DNA of 7,516 bases from assembly GCA_013362385.1 (NCBI GenBank), contig JABFWC010000167.1:1-7516 (forward strand), written 5' to 3'. The DNA is from Pseudarthrobacter sp. (lineage in GTDB: Bacteria > Actinomycetota > Actinomycetes > Actinomycetales > Micrococcaceae). The position numbers were made by a program, and so were the translations under genes. This document shows positions 1-5,476 of this stretch, one piece after another. The notes beneath the pieces are model-generated. The model had not been told where the DNA came from. It worked only from the letters and a program-made list of their open reading frames with translations, and made no database searches. Position 1 is the stretch's first letter. Each line of letters starts with the position of its first letter.

Positions 1-12
1 CTCTTCCGATCT
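1..12 (+). other. Residual Illumina adapter at contig end
   Basis: Bases 1-12 read CTCTTCCGATCT, identical to the last 12 bases of the standard Illumina TruSeq/paired-end adapter. A perfect 12-base match starting exactly at base 1 is not expected by chance. It marks an untrimmed read end, so genomic sequence probably begins at base 13 and the left edge is an assembly break. Confidence 0.93.
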
Positions 13-79
13 GGGGAGGCCCCTGCAAGACCCGGGCAAGAAAAGGGAACCCACCTGAGCCGGCCAGCGGCGGGCATTT

Positions 80-85
80 TAGAAT
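80..85 (+). promoter_or_regulatory. Candidate -10 box for the first GAF-ANTAR gene
   Basis: TAGAAT matches the TATAAT consensus at five of six positions and stands out in GC-rich surroundings. It lies about 94 bases before the chosen ATG at 179. No good -35 hexamer sits 16-18 bases upstream (around 56-62 the sequence is TGAGCCG), which is common in actinobacterial promoters. Support is the -10 match and position only. Confidence 0.35.
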
Positions 86-178
86 GGAAGTGTCATCGCA
101 AACGGGCTGTTCCGTTCCGAGCACATCCACGCGTTCAGGTCAGCAAACGTGCCATGGCAGCTTTGGGAAAGATGCCGC

Positions 179-913
179 ATGGACGAGAACCAAAAGCCTG
201 GCCAAGGGATCGTTGAACATCTTCAGGACCTTGTGCTGGAGAGCGCGGACGTGGCGGAGCTGCTGCAGGAGCTGGTTGACTACTCCGCCGAAAGCCTGTC
301 GGTGCACAACAAGCTGCTCTGCGGAGTGACGCTGTTGCGCCACAAGAAGCCCGCGACGATGGCCACCAGCGACCCCCAGGTACATGCCATGGACGAGCTG
401 CAGTACGCGTACGGCGAGGGGCCTTGCCTGACGGCGCTCCGGGACCTGGTCACTGTCCACGTCCCTGACCTGGAGGATGAAACGCGGTGGGCGGATTATT
501 GTTCCACTGCCCGGTCCGAGGGGATCGGGTCCGTGCTCTCCGTGCCGATGCCGCTTGAAGGTGACGCCGGGGCGGCGCTGAACCTGTACGCGGCGAACAC
601 GCATGCCTTCAGCGCGGACGACGTAGAGAACGCGGAGGCGCATGCCGCACAGGCCTCCAAGTCGCTGCGCATTGCCGTCCGCGTGGCCCAGCTCACCGAG
701 GACCGGGAAAACCTGACGGCGGCCATGCAGTCCCGCACTACCATCAACCTGGCAGCGGGCATCATTATGGCGCAGAACCAGTGCGACCAGGACACCGCAA
801 TGCGTATCCTGCGGAGCGCTTCCAACTCCCGCAACCTCAAGCTTCGCAATGTGGCATCCCGCGTGGTCGCATCCGTGGCCCACGATCCCACCGTGGTCAC
901 GCACTTTGACTGA
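179..913 (+). CDS. GAF and ANTAR domain response regulator
   Basis: This is a 244-aa cytoplasmic regulator with an N-terminal GAF sensor domain (about residues 20-165) and a C-terminal ANTAR RNA-binding domain (about 178-232). The GAF part carries the family hallmark YGEGPCL near residue 78, then VHVPDL, TRWADY and a GALNLY-like segment (AALNLYA). The ANTAR part shows RTTINLAAGIIMAQ and SRNLKLRNVASRVV, with the conserved glycine and the helix pattern that forms the three-helix RNA-binding fold. In the family, ANTAR dimers bind paired hexaloop hairpins in nascent RNA and prevent termination. The ligand cannot be predicted. I chose ATG 179 because GGGAAAG lies about 7 bases upstream. A GTG at 149 would add ten residues (start PWQLWERCR) unlike a family N-terminus. 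It converges with the broken PAS-ANTAR gene, 35 bases away. Family assignment is firm; the exact start is less so. Confidence 0.93.
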   Translation: MDENQKPGQGIVEHLQDLVLESADVAELLQELVDYSAESLSVHNKLLCGVTLLRHKKPATMATSDPQVHAMDELQYAYGEGPCLTALRDLVTVHVPDLEDETRWADYCSTARSEGIGSVLSVPMPLEGDAGAALNLYAANTHAFSADDVENAEAHAAQASKSLRIAVRVAQLTEDRENLTAAMQSRTTINLAAGIIMAQNQCDQDTAMRILRSASNSRNLKLRNVASRVVASVAHDPTVVTHFD

Positions 914-948
914 CAAGCCACCTTGATGCAGGTCGGCTGCGGGGTTCG

Positions 949-1574
949 TCAGCGGGAAACCCGGAACCCCGCCAGCGCCTCCCGGGCTTTCCCCTCTGCC
1001 GCGCACCTGACGAGCTCGCCGGCCACCACATGGAGTTTGGCGTTGACGTGCTGGCTTTGGTCGGCCAGGACCTTGAATGCAGCCTCCGGATCCACGCTCC
1101 GGAGGGCCATCACGATGCCCTTGGCCTGCTCGATGACGGCCTTGTGCGCGTACACGCCCTCGATGGCGTCCGAGGCAGCATTTTGGGACTCGATGCGCAG
1201 GCTTTGCGTGACGTCCACCATGAACCCGTGGGCGTGGGGCACCTGCCCCAATGCATCAGCCTCGACCTGGATGCCCGAAAAAACGCGGCGTTCCCTGCCT
1301 TTGACGTCGATGACGCGGTGCAGCAGCGCGCCTTGGCCGCCGCCCGCCAAGAGGCCCTTCCACAGCTCCCTTACCCGGCGCGGTCCAAGGGGTGCTTGTG
1401 CGCCATCAGGAGTTCGAAGGTGGGAACCACTTCCCCCTGGCTTAGCCCGTGGATGCCGAACACCCCGTCGGACCATGCCATGTTTCCAGAGGCCACATCC
1501 AGCTCGAAGGTCCCCGAAGGACAGCCAGCGGAAGGCCGGAGCGGGTAAAGGTAGGTATCCAGCTTCGACCACAT
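949..1574 (-). pseudogene. PAS and ANTAR domain regulator, frameshifted
   Basis: Two overlapping minus-strand frames together make one PAS-ANTAR protein of about 208 aa. The upstream frame (from ATG 1574) encodes the PAS start: GTFELDVASG, MAWSDGVFGIHG, GEVVPTFELLMAHKHPLDRA. It hits TAA at 1371-1373. The other frame continues at once with RVRELWKGLLAGG, the rest of PAS (RRVFSGIQVEA, HGFMVDVTQ) and the ANTAR domain (HKAVIEQAKGIVMA, AAFKVLADQSQHVNAKLHVVA), ending at TGA 949. One extra base in the CC/GG run at 1374-1379 would restore DRARVREL, the usual PAS-ANTAR junction, so a one-base deletion fits best. The ATG at 1574 is preceded by GGAGGG at good spacing. Everything else is well conserved, so this is either a recent mutation or a sequencing error. 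If intact, it would be a cytoplasmic PAS-sensing antiterminator. Confidence 0.88.
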
Positions 1575-1662
1575 TTCACCCTCCATCTTCCGGTACATCC
1601 ACCTAGGGCTGCCGGCATTCACCATATCTGAAGGGCAATGAATGGACGCGCCATATTCGGGC

Positions 1663-1674
1663 GGCGGCCCCGCC
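1663..1674. repeat. Short GC-rich inverted repeat in divergent intergenic region
   Basis: GGCGG-CC-CCGCC is a perfect 5-bp inverted repeat in the 211-base gap (1575-1785) between the PAS-ANTAR start and the divergent gene at 1786. Such short GC palindromes are common by chance in DNA of this composition. I see no clear -35/-10 pair for the minus-strand gene here; TATCTG and ATATGG are weak candidates. No gene is visible in the gap. Confidence 0.3.
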
Positions 1675-1717
1675 AGATACCGCAATTCCCAGCACAAATT
1701 GAGGGGTCACAAATGGC

Positions 1718-1746
1718 TTGCGAAGGAGTAGCGTTCGCCTTATGGG
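1718..1746 (+). promoter_or_regulatory. Weak candidate promoter for the 113-aa gene
   Basis: TTGCGA (1718-1723) and TATGGG (1741-1746) are separated by 17 bases and lie 40 bases before the ATG at 1786. A strong ribosome binding site, GGGGAGG (1772-1778), follows. The -10 match is only partial (TAT conserved), so spacing and location are the main support. Confidence 0.33.
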
Positions 1747-1785
1747 GCGCTGATCCGCGCCTCCAGCCAAAGGGGAGGTCATTTC

Positions 1786-2127
1786 ATGGGTGAAGTGTGG
1801 ATCCGCACGCTGGGCAACGGGCTGGTCCGGGCAGATCGAGTCACTGAAATTTCATCCACCCGGGGGTCCCTGTATGAGGACCGCGGGTATTCACTGAAGG
1901 TCATCGTTGACGGCAAGGGCCATGTGCTGATTGATGACGGCGAGTTGCAGGGCAGCCTGCCCGAGCGGCTGGAATACGCCAGGCACATGGAGGACGCCCT
2001 GCTGCTCGCCATCGATGAGGCGCGCGAGAGCGATGCCTCCATGGTGATTTCGTACGAGCCGGAGCGTGAGCGCTGGTCCGCGGCGCCGGTTTCGGTATTA
2101 ACGGGAAGGCTTCCCGAGGTCGTCTGA
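1786..2127 (+). CDS. Hypothetical protein, 113 aa
   Basis: I do not recognise a named family. The gene starts with ATG after a very good ribosome binding site (GGGGAGG, about 7 bases upstream), and codon use matches its neighbours, so it is very likely real. The first half looks strand-rich (EVWIRTLGNGLVRADRVTEI, then SLKVIVDGKGHVLIDDG). A charged helix follows (about residues 60-83, RLEYARHMEDALLLAIDEAR), then a strand (SMVISYEP) and a loose tail. No signal peptide, membrane segment or cysteine cluster is present, so it should be cytoplasmic. It is divergent from the PAS-ANTAR gene and convergent with trxB across a hairpin, so it is probably transcribed alone. Function is unknown. Confidence 0.8.
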   Translation: MGEVWIRTLGNGLVRADRVTEISSTRGSLYEDRGYSLKVIVDGKGHVLIDDGELQGSLPERLEYARHMEDALLLAIDEARESDASMVISYEPERERWSAAPVSVLTGRLPEVV

Positions 2128-2140
2128 CCCGGGAAATGGG

Positions 2141-2180
2141 GCGGTTGCCGGGCCCCGGGCCTTGACCCGGGGCAACCCGC
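2141..2180. terminator. Hairpin between convergent genes, likely terminator
   Basis: GCGGTTGCCGGG (2141-2152) can pair with CCCGGGGCAACCCGC (2166-2180), giving a long GC stem with small bulges and a loop of about 13 bases. It fills the gap between two convergent genes: the 113-aa gene ends at 2127 and the trxB stop is at 2181. There is no T-tract on either side, as is often the case for actinobacterial hairpin terminators. It could serve both directions. Confidence 0.55.
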
Positions 2181-3158
2181 TCAGCTGTGGGTGGGTTCCT
2201 CCACCAGCGCCGTCGCAATGCTGGCGGCGTCCTCCAGCGCTGCCAGGAAGCGCTCAGCATCCAACGCCGCTGCGCAGCCGGTGCCTGCCGCCGTGATCGC
2301 CTGCCGGTAACGGTGGTCCACGGCGTCACCGCAGGCGAAGACGCCGGAGAGGTTGGTGCACGTGGTGGGTGAGTCCACCTTGATATAGCCTTCCTCGTCC
2401 AGGTCCACCTGCCCGGCCACCAGCTCGGTGCGCGGCAGGTGCCCGATGGCCACGAAGATCCCGGTGGCGTCCTGGTGGCGGGTGTCGCCCGTGCGGGTGT
2501 CCGTAAGGGTCACGCCGGTGACCTTTCCGTCGCCGTGGATGGCGGTGACTGCAGAGTTCCAGGCGAAGCGGATCTTGGGGTTGTCCTTGGCGCGCTGGGC
2601 CATGATGCGGGACGCGCGGAGTTCGCCCTTGCGTACGACGACGGTCACGGACTTTCCGAAGCGGGTCAGGAAGGTTGCTTCCTCCATGGCGGAGTCGCCG
2701 CCGCCCACCACGATAATGTCCTGCTCCCGGAAGAAGAACCCGTCGCAGGTGGCGCACCAGGACACCCCGTGGCCGCTGAACTTCTTCTCCTCCGGCAGTC
2801 CGAGTTCCTTGTAGGCAGAGCCCGTGGCCAGGATGACCGCTTTGGCCTCATAGGTCTCCCCCGCGCCGGTGACCACGCGCTTGACGTGACCTTTGAGGTC
2901 GACGGACGTGACGTCGTCGAACTCTATCCGGGCACCGAATTTTTCCGCCTGCTGCTGCAAGCCGTCCATCAGCTCCGGGCCCTGGATGCCTTCAGGAAAA
3001 CCGGGGAAGTTCTCCACCTCGGTGGTGTTCATCAGCGCACCGCCGGCCGTCACCGCACCGGCCAGGACCAGCGGGTTGAGGCCCGCGCGGGCGGCGTAGA
3101 TGGCGGCGGTGTAGCCGGCGGGGCCTGAGCCGATGATAATCAGCTGGTGCTTGCTCAT
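2181..3158 (-). CDS. trxB: Thioredoxin-disulfide reductase
   Basis: This 325-aa FAD flavoprotein transfers electrons from NADPH to thioredoxin in the cytoplasm. The motifs of the low-molecular-weight bacterial class appear in order. The FAD-binding [10 protein letters not shown] is near residue 10, and [13 protein letters not shown] is near 43. The redox-active CATC is at 135-138, in the expected [11 protein letters not shown] context. The NADPH-binding [10 protein letters not shown] is near 152 with RKGELRAS near 176, and the second FAD motif FACGDAVD is near 274, followed by [18 protein letters not shown]. Length is normal and nothing is missing. ATG 3158 has AAGGA upstream at good spacing. 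It starts 22 bases after the arsC stop on the same strand, so the two are probably one transcript. A thioredoxin reductase dedicated to arsenate resistance (ArsT, as described in a Streptomyces arsRBOCT cluster) is a reasonable reading. No thioredoxin gene is adjacent, so it could also be the housekeeping enzyme. Confidence 0.95.
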   Translation of the reverse strand: MSKHQLIIIGSGPAGYTAAIYAARAGLNPLVLAGAVTAGGALMNTTEVENFPGFPEGIQGPELMDGLQQQAEKFGARIEFDDVTSVDLKGHVKRVVTGAGETYEAKAVILATGSAYKELGLPEEKKFSGHGVSWCATCDGFFFREQDIIVVGGGDSAMEEATFLTRFGKSVTVVVRKGELRASRIMAQRAKDNPKIRFAWNSAVTAIHGDGKVTGVTLTDTRTGDTRHQDATGIFVAIGHLPRTELVAGQVDLDEEGYIKVDSPTTCTNLSGVFACGDAVDHRYRQAITAAGTGCAAALDAERFLAALEDAASIATALVEEPTHS

Positions 3159-3180
3159 GTGGTGTCCTTCGGTGGCGGTG

Positions 3181-3615
3181 CTACTGGGCGTCCGGGTGCT
3201 GCGCGGGCAGGAGTTCGGTGATCAGCTGCCCAACACGTGCCTTGATCTCATCACGGATGGGGCGCACGGAGTCAACGCCCTTGCCGGCCGGGTCCTCCAG
3301 GACCCAGTCCTCGTAGCGCTTGCCCGGGAAGTACGGGCACTCGTCGCCGCAGCCCATGGTGACCACTACGTCCGATTCTTCCACCGCTTCCGGGGTGAGC
3401 AGCTTGGGCACCCCGGCGGAAATGTCGATGCCCGCCTCGGCCATGGCCTCGACGGCGGCCGGGTTCACCTTGTCCGCGGGCCGGGACCCGGCGGACCGGA
3501 CCTCGATGGCCCCCTTGGCCATGGAGGCCAGGAACGCCGCCGCCATCTGGGACCTTCCGGCGTTGTGGACGCAGACGAAGAGGACTGAAGGTTTCCTTGC
3601 TGCGGGGGCGCTCAT
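3181..3615 (-). CDS. arsC: Arsenate reductase, LMW phosphatase type
   Basis: This 144-aa cytoplasmic enzyme reduces arsenate to arsenite. The phosphatase-like loop CVHNAGRS (C15 to R21, the CX5R signature) begins near residue 15, where arsenate would bind. [12 protein letters not shown] puts further cysteines at 89 and 93, and [11 protein letters not shown] supplies the expected Asp-Pro near 108. Exactly three cysteines (15, 89, 93) are present. That suits an intramolecular disulfide cascade recycled by thioredoxin, rather than the single-cysteine mycothiol/mycoredoxin type. The trxB gene 22 bases downstream supports this. The start is ATG 3615 with AAGGAG (complement of 3622-3627) upstream. 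It is the first gene of its operon, with a palindrome and T-tract in the leader. No arsR, acr3 or arsB is in the window, so arsenite export must be encoded elsewhere. Confidence 0.95.
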   Translation of the reverse strand: MSAPAARKPSVLFVCVHNAGRSQMAAAFLASMAKGAIEVRSAGSRPADKVNPAAVEAMAEAGIDISAGVPKLLTPEAVEESDVVVTMGCGDECPYFPGKRYEDWVLEDPAGKGVDSVRPIRDEIKARVGQLITELLPAQHPDAQ

Positions 3616-3639
3616 GCGCTGCTCCTTGGGGTCAGACGG

Positions 3640-3669
3640 AAAAAAACATTCGGCGTAATAATTACGCCG
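3640..3669 (-). promoter_or_regulatory. Palindrome plus T-tract in the arsC leader (operator or attenuator)
   Basis: A perfect palindrome with 9-bp arms and a one-base centre (CGGCGTAAT-A-ATTACGCCG, 3651-3669) lies about 36 bases upstream of the arsC ATG. Read on the arsC strand it is followed by AATG and then seven Ts (3646-3640). That resembles an intrinsic terminator placed before the gene it faces: a 7-bp stem with a 5-base loop, then a U-tract after a 4-base gap. No minus-strand gene lies upstream for it to terminate. It may be a repressor operator overlapping an AT-rich -10, a transcription attenuator, or both. Confidence 0.6.
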
Positions 3670-3672
3670 GTG

Positions 3673-3701
3673 TTGCGTGCATCACATTGATTACCTAATC
3701 T
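3673..3701 (+). promoter_or_regulatory. Candidate promoter for the STAS-like gene
   Basis: TTGCGT (3673-3678) and TAATCT (3696-3701) are separated by 17 bases on the plus strand, about 74 bases before the start at 3775. The -10 fits TANNNT; the -35 is only partial. It overlaps the inverted repeat at 3689-3700, so a regulator bound there would block it. Confidence 0.4.
3689..3700. repeat. AT-rich inverted repeat, possible operator
   Basis: GATTA-CC-TAATC is a perfect 5-bp inverted repeat. It extends imperfectly outward (TTGATTA on the left, TAATCTAA on the right, one base out of register). It lies in the divergent region between arsC and the STAS-like gene, over the candidate -10 of the latter. 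AT-rich dyads of this kind suit ArsR- or MarR-type repressors, but neither regulator is encoded nearby. Confidence 0.35.
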
Positions 3702-3774
3702 AATTGAGGCTCGAGCAAACGGGCCAAGCAAGAAGCTGCAGCGTCGCAGCCAATGCAGGGGAAGGCTTTACAAC

Positions 3775-4098
3775 TTGAATTCGAAGCTGAACATTGTGGT
3801 CCGCGTGGATCTGGACCACGCAAAAGCTCAGGTGATTGCAAAGGGGCACATCACCATCCATAGCATCAACGCCATCTACGTGGTGGCAAAGCGGGCCAAC
3901 TCCATCAAGGGCGGCCTGGATCTGGAACTCGATATCTCGCACGCGTTGGTGGACGACGAGGCCCTGGAAATGCTCCACGCCGCGTCGGAAACCAGGCACC
4001 TGCCGGCACTGATCGATCCCGGGCAGGCGCCCTGCTCCATCAGCGTACTGGCCGACCGCCGACGTATGCCGGCACCAGCAGCCGTCCTGGCCGCATAA
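3775..4098 (+). CDS. Small protein, possibly STAS-like
   Basis: This 107-aa protein probably starts with TTG at 3775, with GGGGAAGG about 10 bases upstream. The frame is open back to 3691 but contains no better start. The pattern recalls a STAS domain of the anti-sigma antagonist type: a strand (AKAQVIAKGHIT), a helix (INAIYVVAKRANSI), a buried strand (LDLELDIS), then VDDEALEML, where STAS proteins carry a conserved aspartate and helix. I see no SpoIIAA-style phosphorylatable serine motif, so the assignment is tentative. It is cytoplasmic, with no membrane segment or signal. The C-terminal Ala/Pro-rich tail (PAPAAVLAA) looks disordered. It is divergent from arsC and closed by a strong terminator, so it is monocistronic. 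If truly STAS-like, it would act in partner switching with an anti-sigma kinase encoded elsewhere. Confidence 0.68.
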   Translation: MNSKLNIVVRVDLDHAKAQVIAKGHITIHSINAIYVVAKRANSIKGGLDLELDISHALVDDEALEMLHAASETRHLPALIDPGQAPCSISVLADRRRMPAPAAVLAA

Positions 4099-4102
4099 AG
4101 CC

Positions 4103-4161
4103 TCCGGCAGCTCGCAGCGCCCAGACTTCGGGCCAGAGCACGCCGGACACCCTTTTTCTTT
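4103..4161 (+). terminator. Strong nested stem-loop terminator
   Basis: Three nested perfect stems stack in order: TCCGGC (4103-4108) with GCCGGA (4142-4147), GCTC (4110-4113) with GAGC (4136-4139), and GCCC (4119-4122) with GGGC (4130-4133), around a 7-base loop. CACCC and then TTTTTCTTT (4153-4161) follow. It begins 5 bases after the stop of the STAS-like gene, a textbook position for a rho-independent terminator. Confidence 0.85.
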
Positions 4162-4180
4162 CACGATTTCCGCCGGACCT

Positions 4181-4204
4181 TGAATACAGCTGGATCTGAA
4201 TACA
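4181..4204. repeat. Direct repeat TGAATACA
   Basis: TGAATACA occurs at 4181-4188 and 4197-4204, a 16-base period. It lies in the region 4162-4567, which holds no convincing gene, about 70 bases before the candidate promoter at 4276. Paired 8-mers at this spacing could be a regulator binding site. Chance is also possible. Confidence 0.35.
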
Positions 4205-4275
4205 CGGATGGCTGCGTTCCCGGTTCGATGGAAACCCTCACGCACGCGCCGCGGCGAGGTCCGTTGCGAGCACTG

Positions 4276-4305
4276 TTGACGATGCTGCACCCGCCTTGTC
4301 ATAAC
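4276..4305 (+). promoter_or_regulatory. Candidate promoter for the second GAF-ANTAR gene
   Basis: TTGACG (4276-4281, five of six to consensus) and CATAAC (4300-4305, four of six) are separated by 18 bases. This is the best -35/-10 pair in the 4162-4567 region. Transcription from it would give a long leader of about 250 bases before the gene, including the inverted repeat at 4305-4351 and the hairpins at 4445-4487. Confidence 0.42.
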
Positions 4306-4351
4306 CTTGTTCGCAGTTCCCGGCCTTGACAGTTCAGAACCGCGAACAAGG
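4305..4351. repeat. 10-bp perfect inverted repeat
   Basis: CCTTGTTCGC (4305-4314) and GCGAACAAGG (4342-4351) are exact reverse complements separated by 27 bases. The spacer contains a TTGACA (4326-4331) and further GTTC/GAAC elements (GTTC-A-GAAC at 4332-4340). It could form a leader stem-loop or be a pair of operator half-sites. A match of this size in 7.5 kb could also arise by chance. Confidence 0.45.
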
Positions 4352-4444
4352 CCATGACGGCAGTTATCCAATCCCTTACGCCGGCCGGGTTGCCTCGGAC
4401 AGCGGCGATGGTGCGCGCTCCCGCGCGGCCCCGCGGCACAGGTA

Positions 4445-4487
4445 GGTACTCGGGCTGGCGCTGCGGAAAAGTAGAGTACCCGCTACT
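4445..4487 (+). promoter_or_regulatory. Mutually exclusive leader hairpins
   Basis: GGTACTC (4445-4451) pairs perfectly with GAGTACC (4474-4480). AGTAG (4470-4474) pairs with CTACT (4483-4487) across an 8-base loop that contains most of the first stem's 3' arm. The two structures cannot form together. They sit about 80 bases before the GAF-ANTAR start at 4568, in its likely leader. The arrangement resembles an RNA switch, but no T-tract follows and neither loop clearly fits the ANTAR hexaloop pattern (A at 1, G at 4). Confidence 0.35.
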
Positions 4488-4567
4488 CGTGCTGCAGCAG
4501 CGGCAGCCCCATAGATTCATGGCAACCCGCAGCATGGATGCCGCGGACGAGGCAGAGGGGGCAGAAG

Positions 4568-5320
4568 GTGGCAGGTGGGCATGCAGGCGCCGGACAGGAC
4601 CGGCAGGGATTCCTGCTGGACCTGGTGACGGACGCCGACGACGACGCAGAGTCCCTCCGCAAGCTTGCCCGTGCTGCCGCGCAGGCGCTCAGCGGGCCCC
4701 CGACCCCTACAGCCGAGTGCGCCGTGATGCTCCACCGGCGGGGGTCCGCTCCCGCCAGCGCCGGAAGCAGCCCGGCCGCCACTGCCCTGGCCGAAGCCGA
4801 GGAGGCCCAGGCGGATGGCCCGATGGCCCCGGGCGCACTGTCCCGGGTCGCGGTCATCGGCAGCACCGCCTCATCGTCCAAGTGGCAGGCGTACCGGGGG
4901 CGGGTCCTGGAGCGCGGGTACGGAGTGGCTCTTGCCGTGCCGCTCCGGCTGGAGGCTGGAGCATCAGGGGCGCTCGTCCTGCTGGTCCCCGCCGGCGCCG
5001 AGTTCAACAGCCGACTGGTGCACGAGGCGCAGTCATTCGCCGAGGTGGCGTCAAAGAGCCTGAAGCTGGCACTGGACGTCCACGCCGTGAACCGCGCCGG
5101 CGACAACCTGAAGGAGGTCCTGGAGGGCAGGACGTCCATCGATGTGGCCTGCGGGGTGATCATGGCGCAGAACCGATGCTCCTACACGGAGGCGTTCGGC
5201 AAGCTCGCCAGCGCCTCACGCCAGCGGAGCGTGAAGGTGCGCAGCGTGGCGGAGGGCATCCTCAAGTCAGTGCCGACGGCCGCGCTGGCCGCCCAACTGG
5301 AGCCGCAGGCGTTCGCCTGA
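4568..5320 (+). CDS. Divergent GAF and ANTAR domain regulator
   Basis: This 250-aa cytoplasmic regulator has a divergent GAF-like sensor region (about residues 14-168) and a clear C-terminal ANTAR domain (about 180-235). The ANTAR part shows GRTSIDVACGVIMAQNRCS, TEAFGKLASASRQRS and VKVRSVAEGI, matching the first GAF-ANTAR protein closely (GIIMAQNQC there, GVIMAQNRC here). The GAF part lacks the canonical GEGPCL motif. Instead it has a low-complexity Ala/Ser stretch (about 60-82) before ADGPM, then GYGVALAVPLRLE and GALVLLVPAGAEF, so its ligand pocket probably differs. I chose GTG 4568 because GAGGGGG lies 6 bases upstream. ATG 4538 in the same frame would add ten basic residues but has no ribosome binding site. 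Its leader is long and structured. ANTAR proteins act on RNA hairpins, so self-control is conceivable but unproven. Confidence 0.87.
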   Translation: MAGGHAGAGQDRQGFLLDLVTDADDDAESLRKLARAAAQALSGPPTPTAECAVMLHRRGSAPASAGSSPAATALAEAEEAQADGPMAPGALSRVAVIGSTASSSKWQAYRGRVLERGYGVALAVPLRLEAGASGALVLLVPAGAEFNSRLVHEAQSFAEVASKSLKLALDVHAVNRAGDNLKEVLEGRTSIDVACGVIMAQNRCSYTEAFGKLASASRQRSVKVRSVAEGILKSVPTAALAAQLEPQAFA

Positions 5321-5328
5321 GCACGGCG

Positions 5329-5379
5329 AGCGAAGTGTCAGTGCCGTACGAAGCGCGCCCCCAGCGAGGTGTCAGTGGC
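5329..5379. repeat. Imperfect 17-bp direct repeat pair
   Basis: AGCGAAGTGTCAGTGCC (5329-5345) and AGCGAGGTGTCAGTGGC (5363-5379) differ at two positions and have a 34-base period. They lie just after the GAF-ANTAR stop; the second copy contains the stop codon of the small minus-strand gene. Repeated motifs at such a period occur at the ends of some insertion sequences (the IS21 family, for example), but no transposase is present here. Confidence 0.55.
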
Positions 5380-5476
5380 GCGCCCGCGCCCGGATGAGGC
5401 CTGCCGCCACAAGCCCGGTTGCCCCCAGCGTCGCCAGCATGCCGCCCAGAGCCATGAAGTAATCGGTGATGGTCAT
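5372..5476 (-). CDS. Small membrane peptide, 34 aa
   Basis: A 34-aa frame starts at ATG 5476 and stops at TGA 5374-5372. It encodes a short polar start (MTITDY), one hydrophobic stretch rich in Gly, Ala and Leu (about residues 7-28), and a basic end (RARARH). This is the layout of a single-pass small membrane protein with the basic tail inside the cell. AGGA and AAGGGG lie upstream on the minus strand. The hydrophobic, positively-ended product is unlikely by chance, but at this length certainty is limited. It is convergent with the second GAF-ANTAR gene and divergent from the zinc-ribbon gene. It contains no cysteine or known toxin motif. It could be a type I toxin-like or regulatory peptide, or a remnant; its function is unknown. 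Confidence 0.55.
   Translation of the reverse strand: MTITDYFMALGGMLATLGATGLVAAGLIRARARH

Noticed and set aside
140..1006. 288-aa minus-strand open frame opposite the first GAF-ANTAR gene
   Set aside because: It is antisense to a convincing GAF-ANTAR gene. Its product is Arg/Gly/Val-rich with no recognisable motif, typical of open antisense frames in GC-rich DNA.
2439..3128. 229-aa plus-strand open frame opposite trxB
   Set aside because: It is fully antisense to trxB, whose catalytic and cofactor motifs are all intact. The antisense product shows no motif.
3700..4371. 223-aa minus-strand open frame
   Set aside because: It is antisense to the STAS-like gene and reads through a strong plus-strand terminator and regulatory DNA. 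It shows no domain.
4354..5397. 347-aa plus-strand open frame starting near the 4342-4351 repeat arm
   Set aside because: It overlaps the ANTAR gene in another frame, its composition is Arg/Gly/Pro-rich low complexity, and it shows no domain. The ANTAR frame is clearly the coding one.
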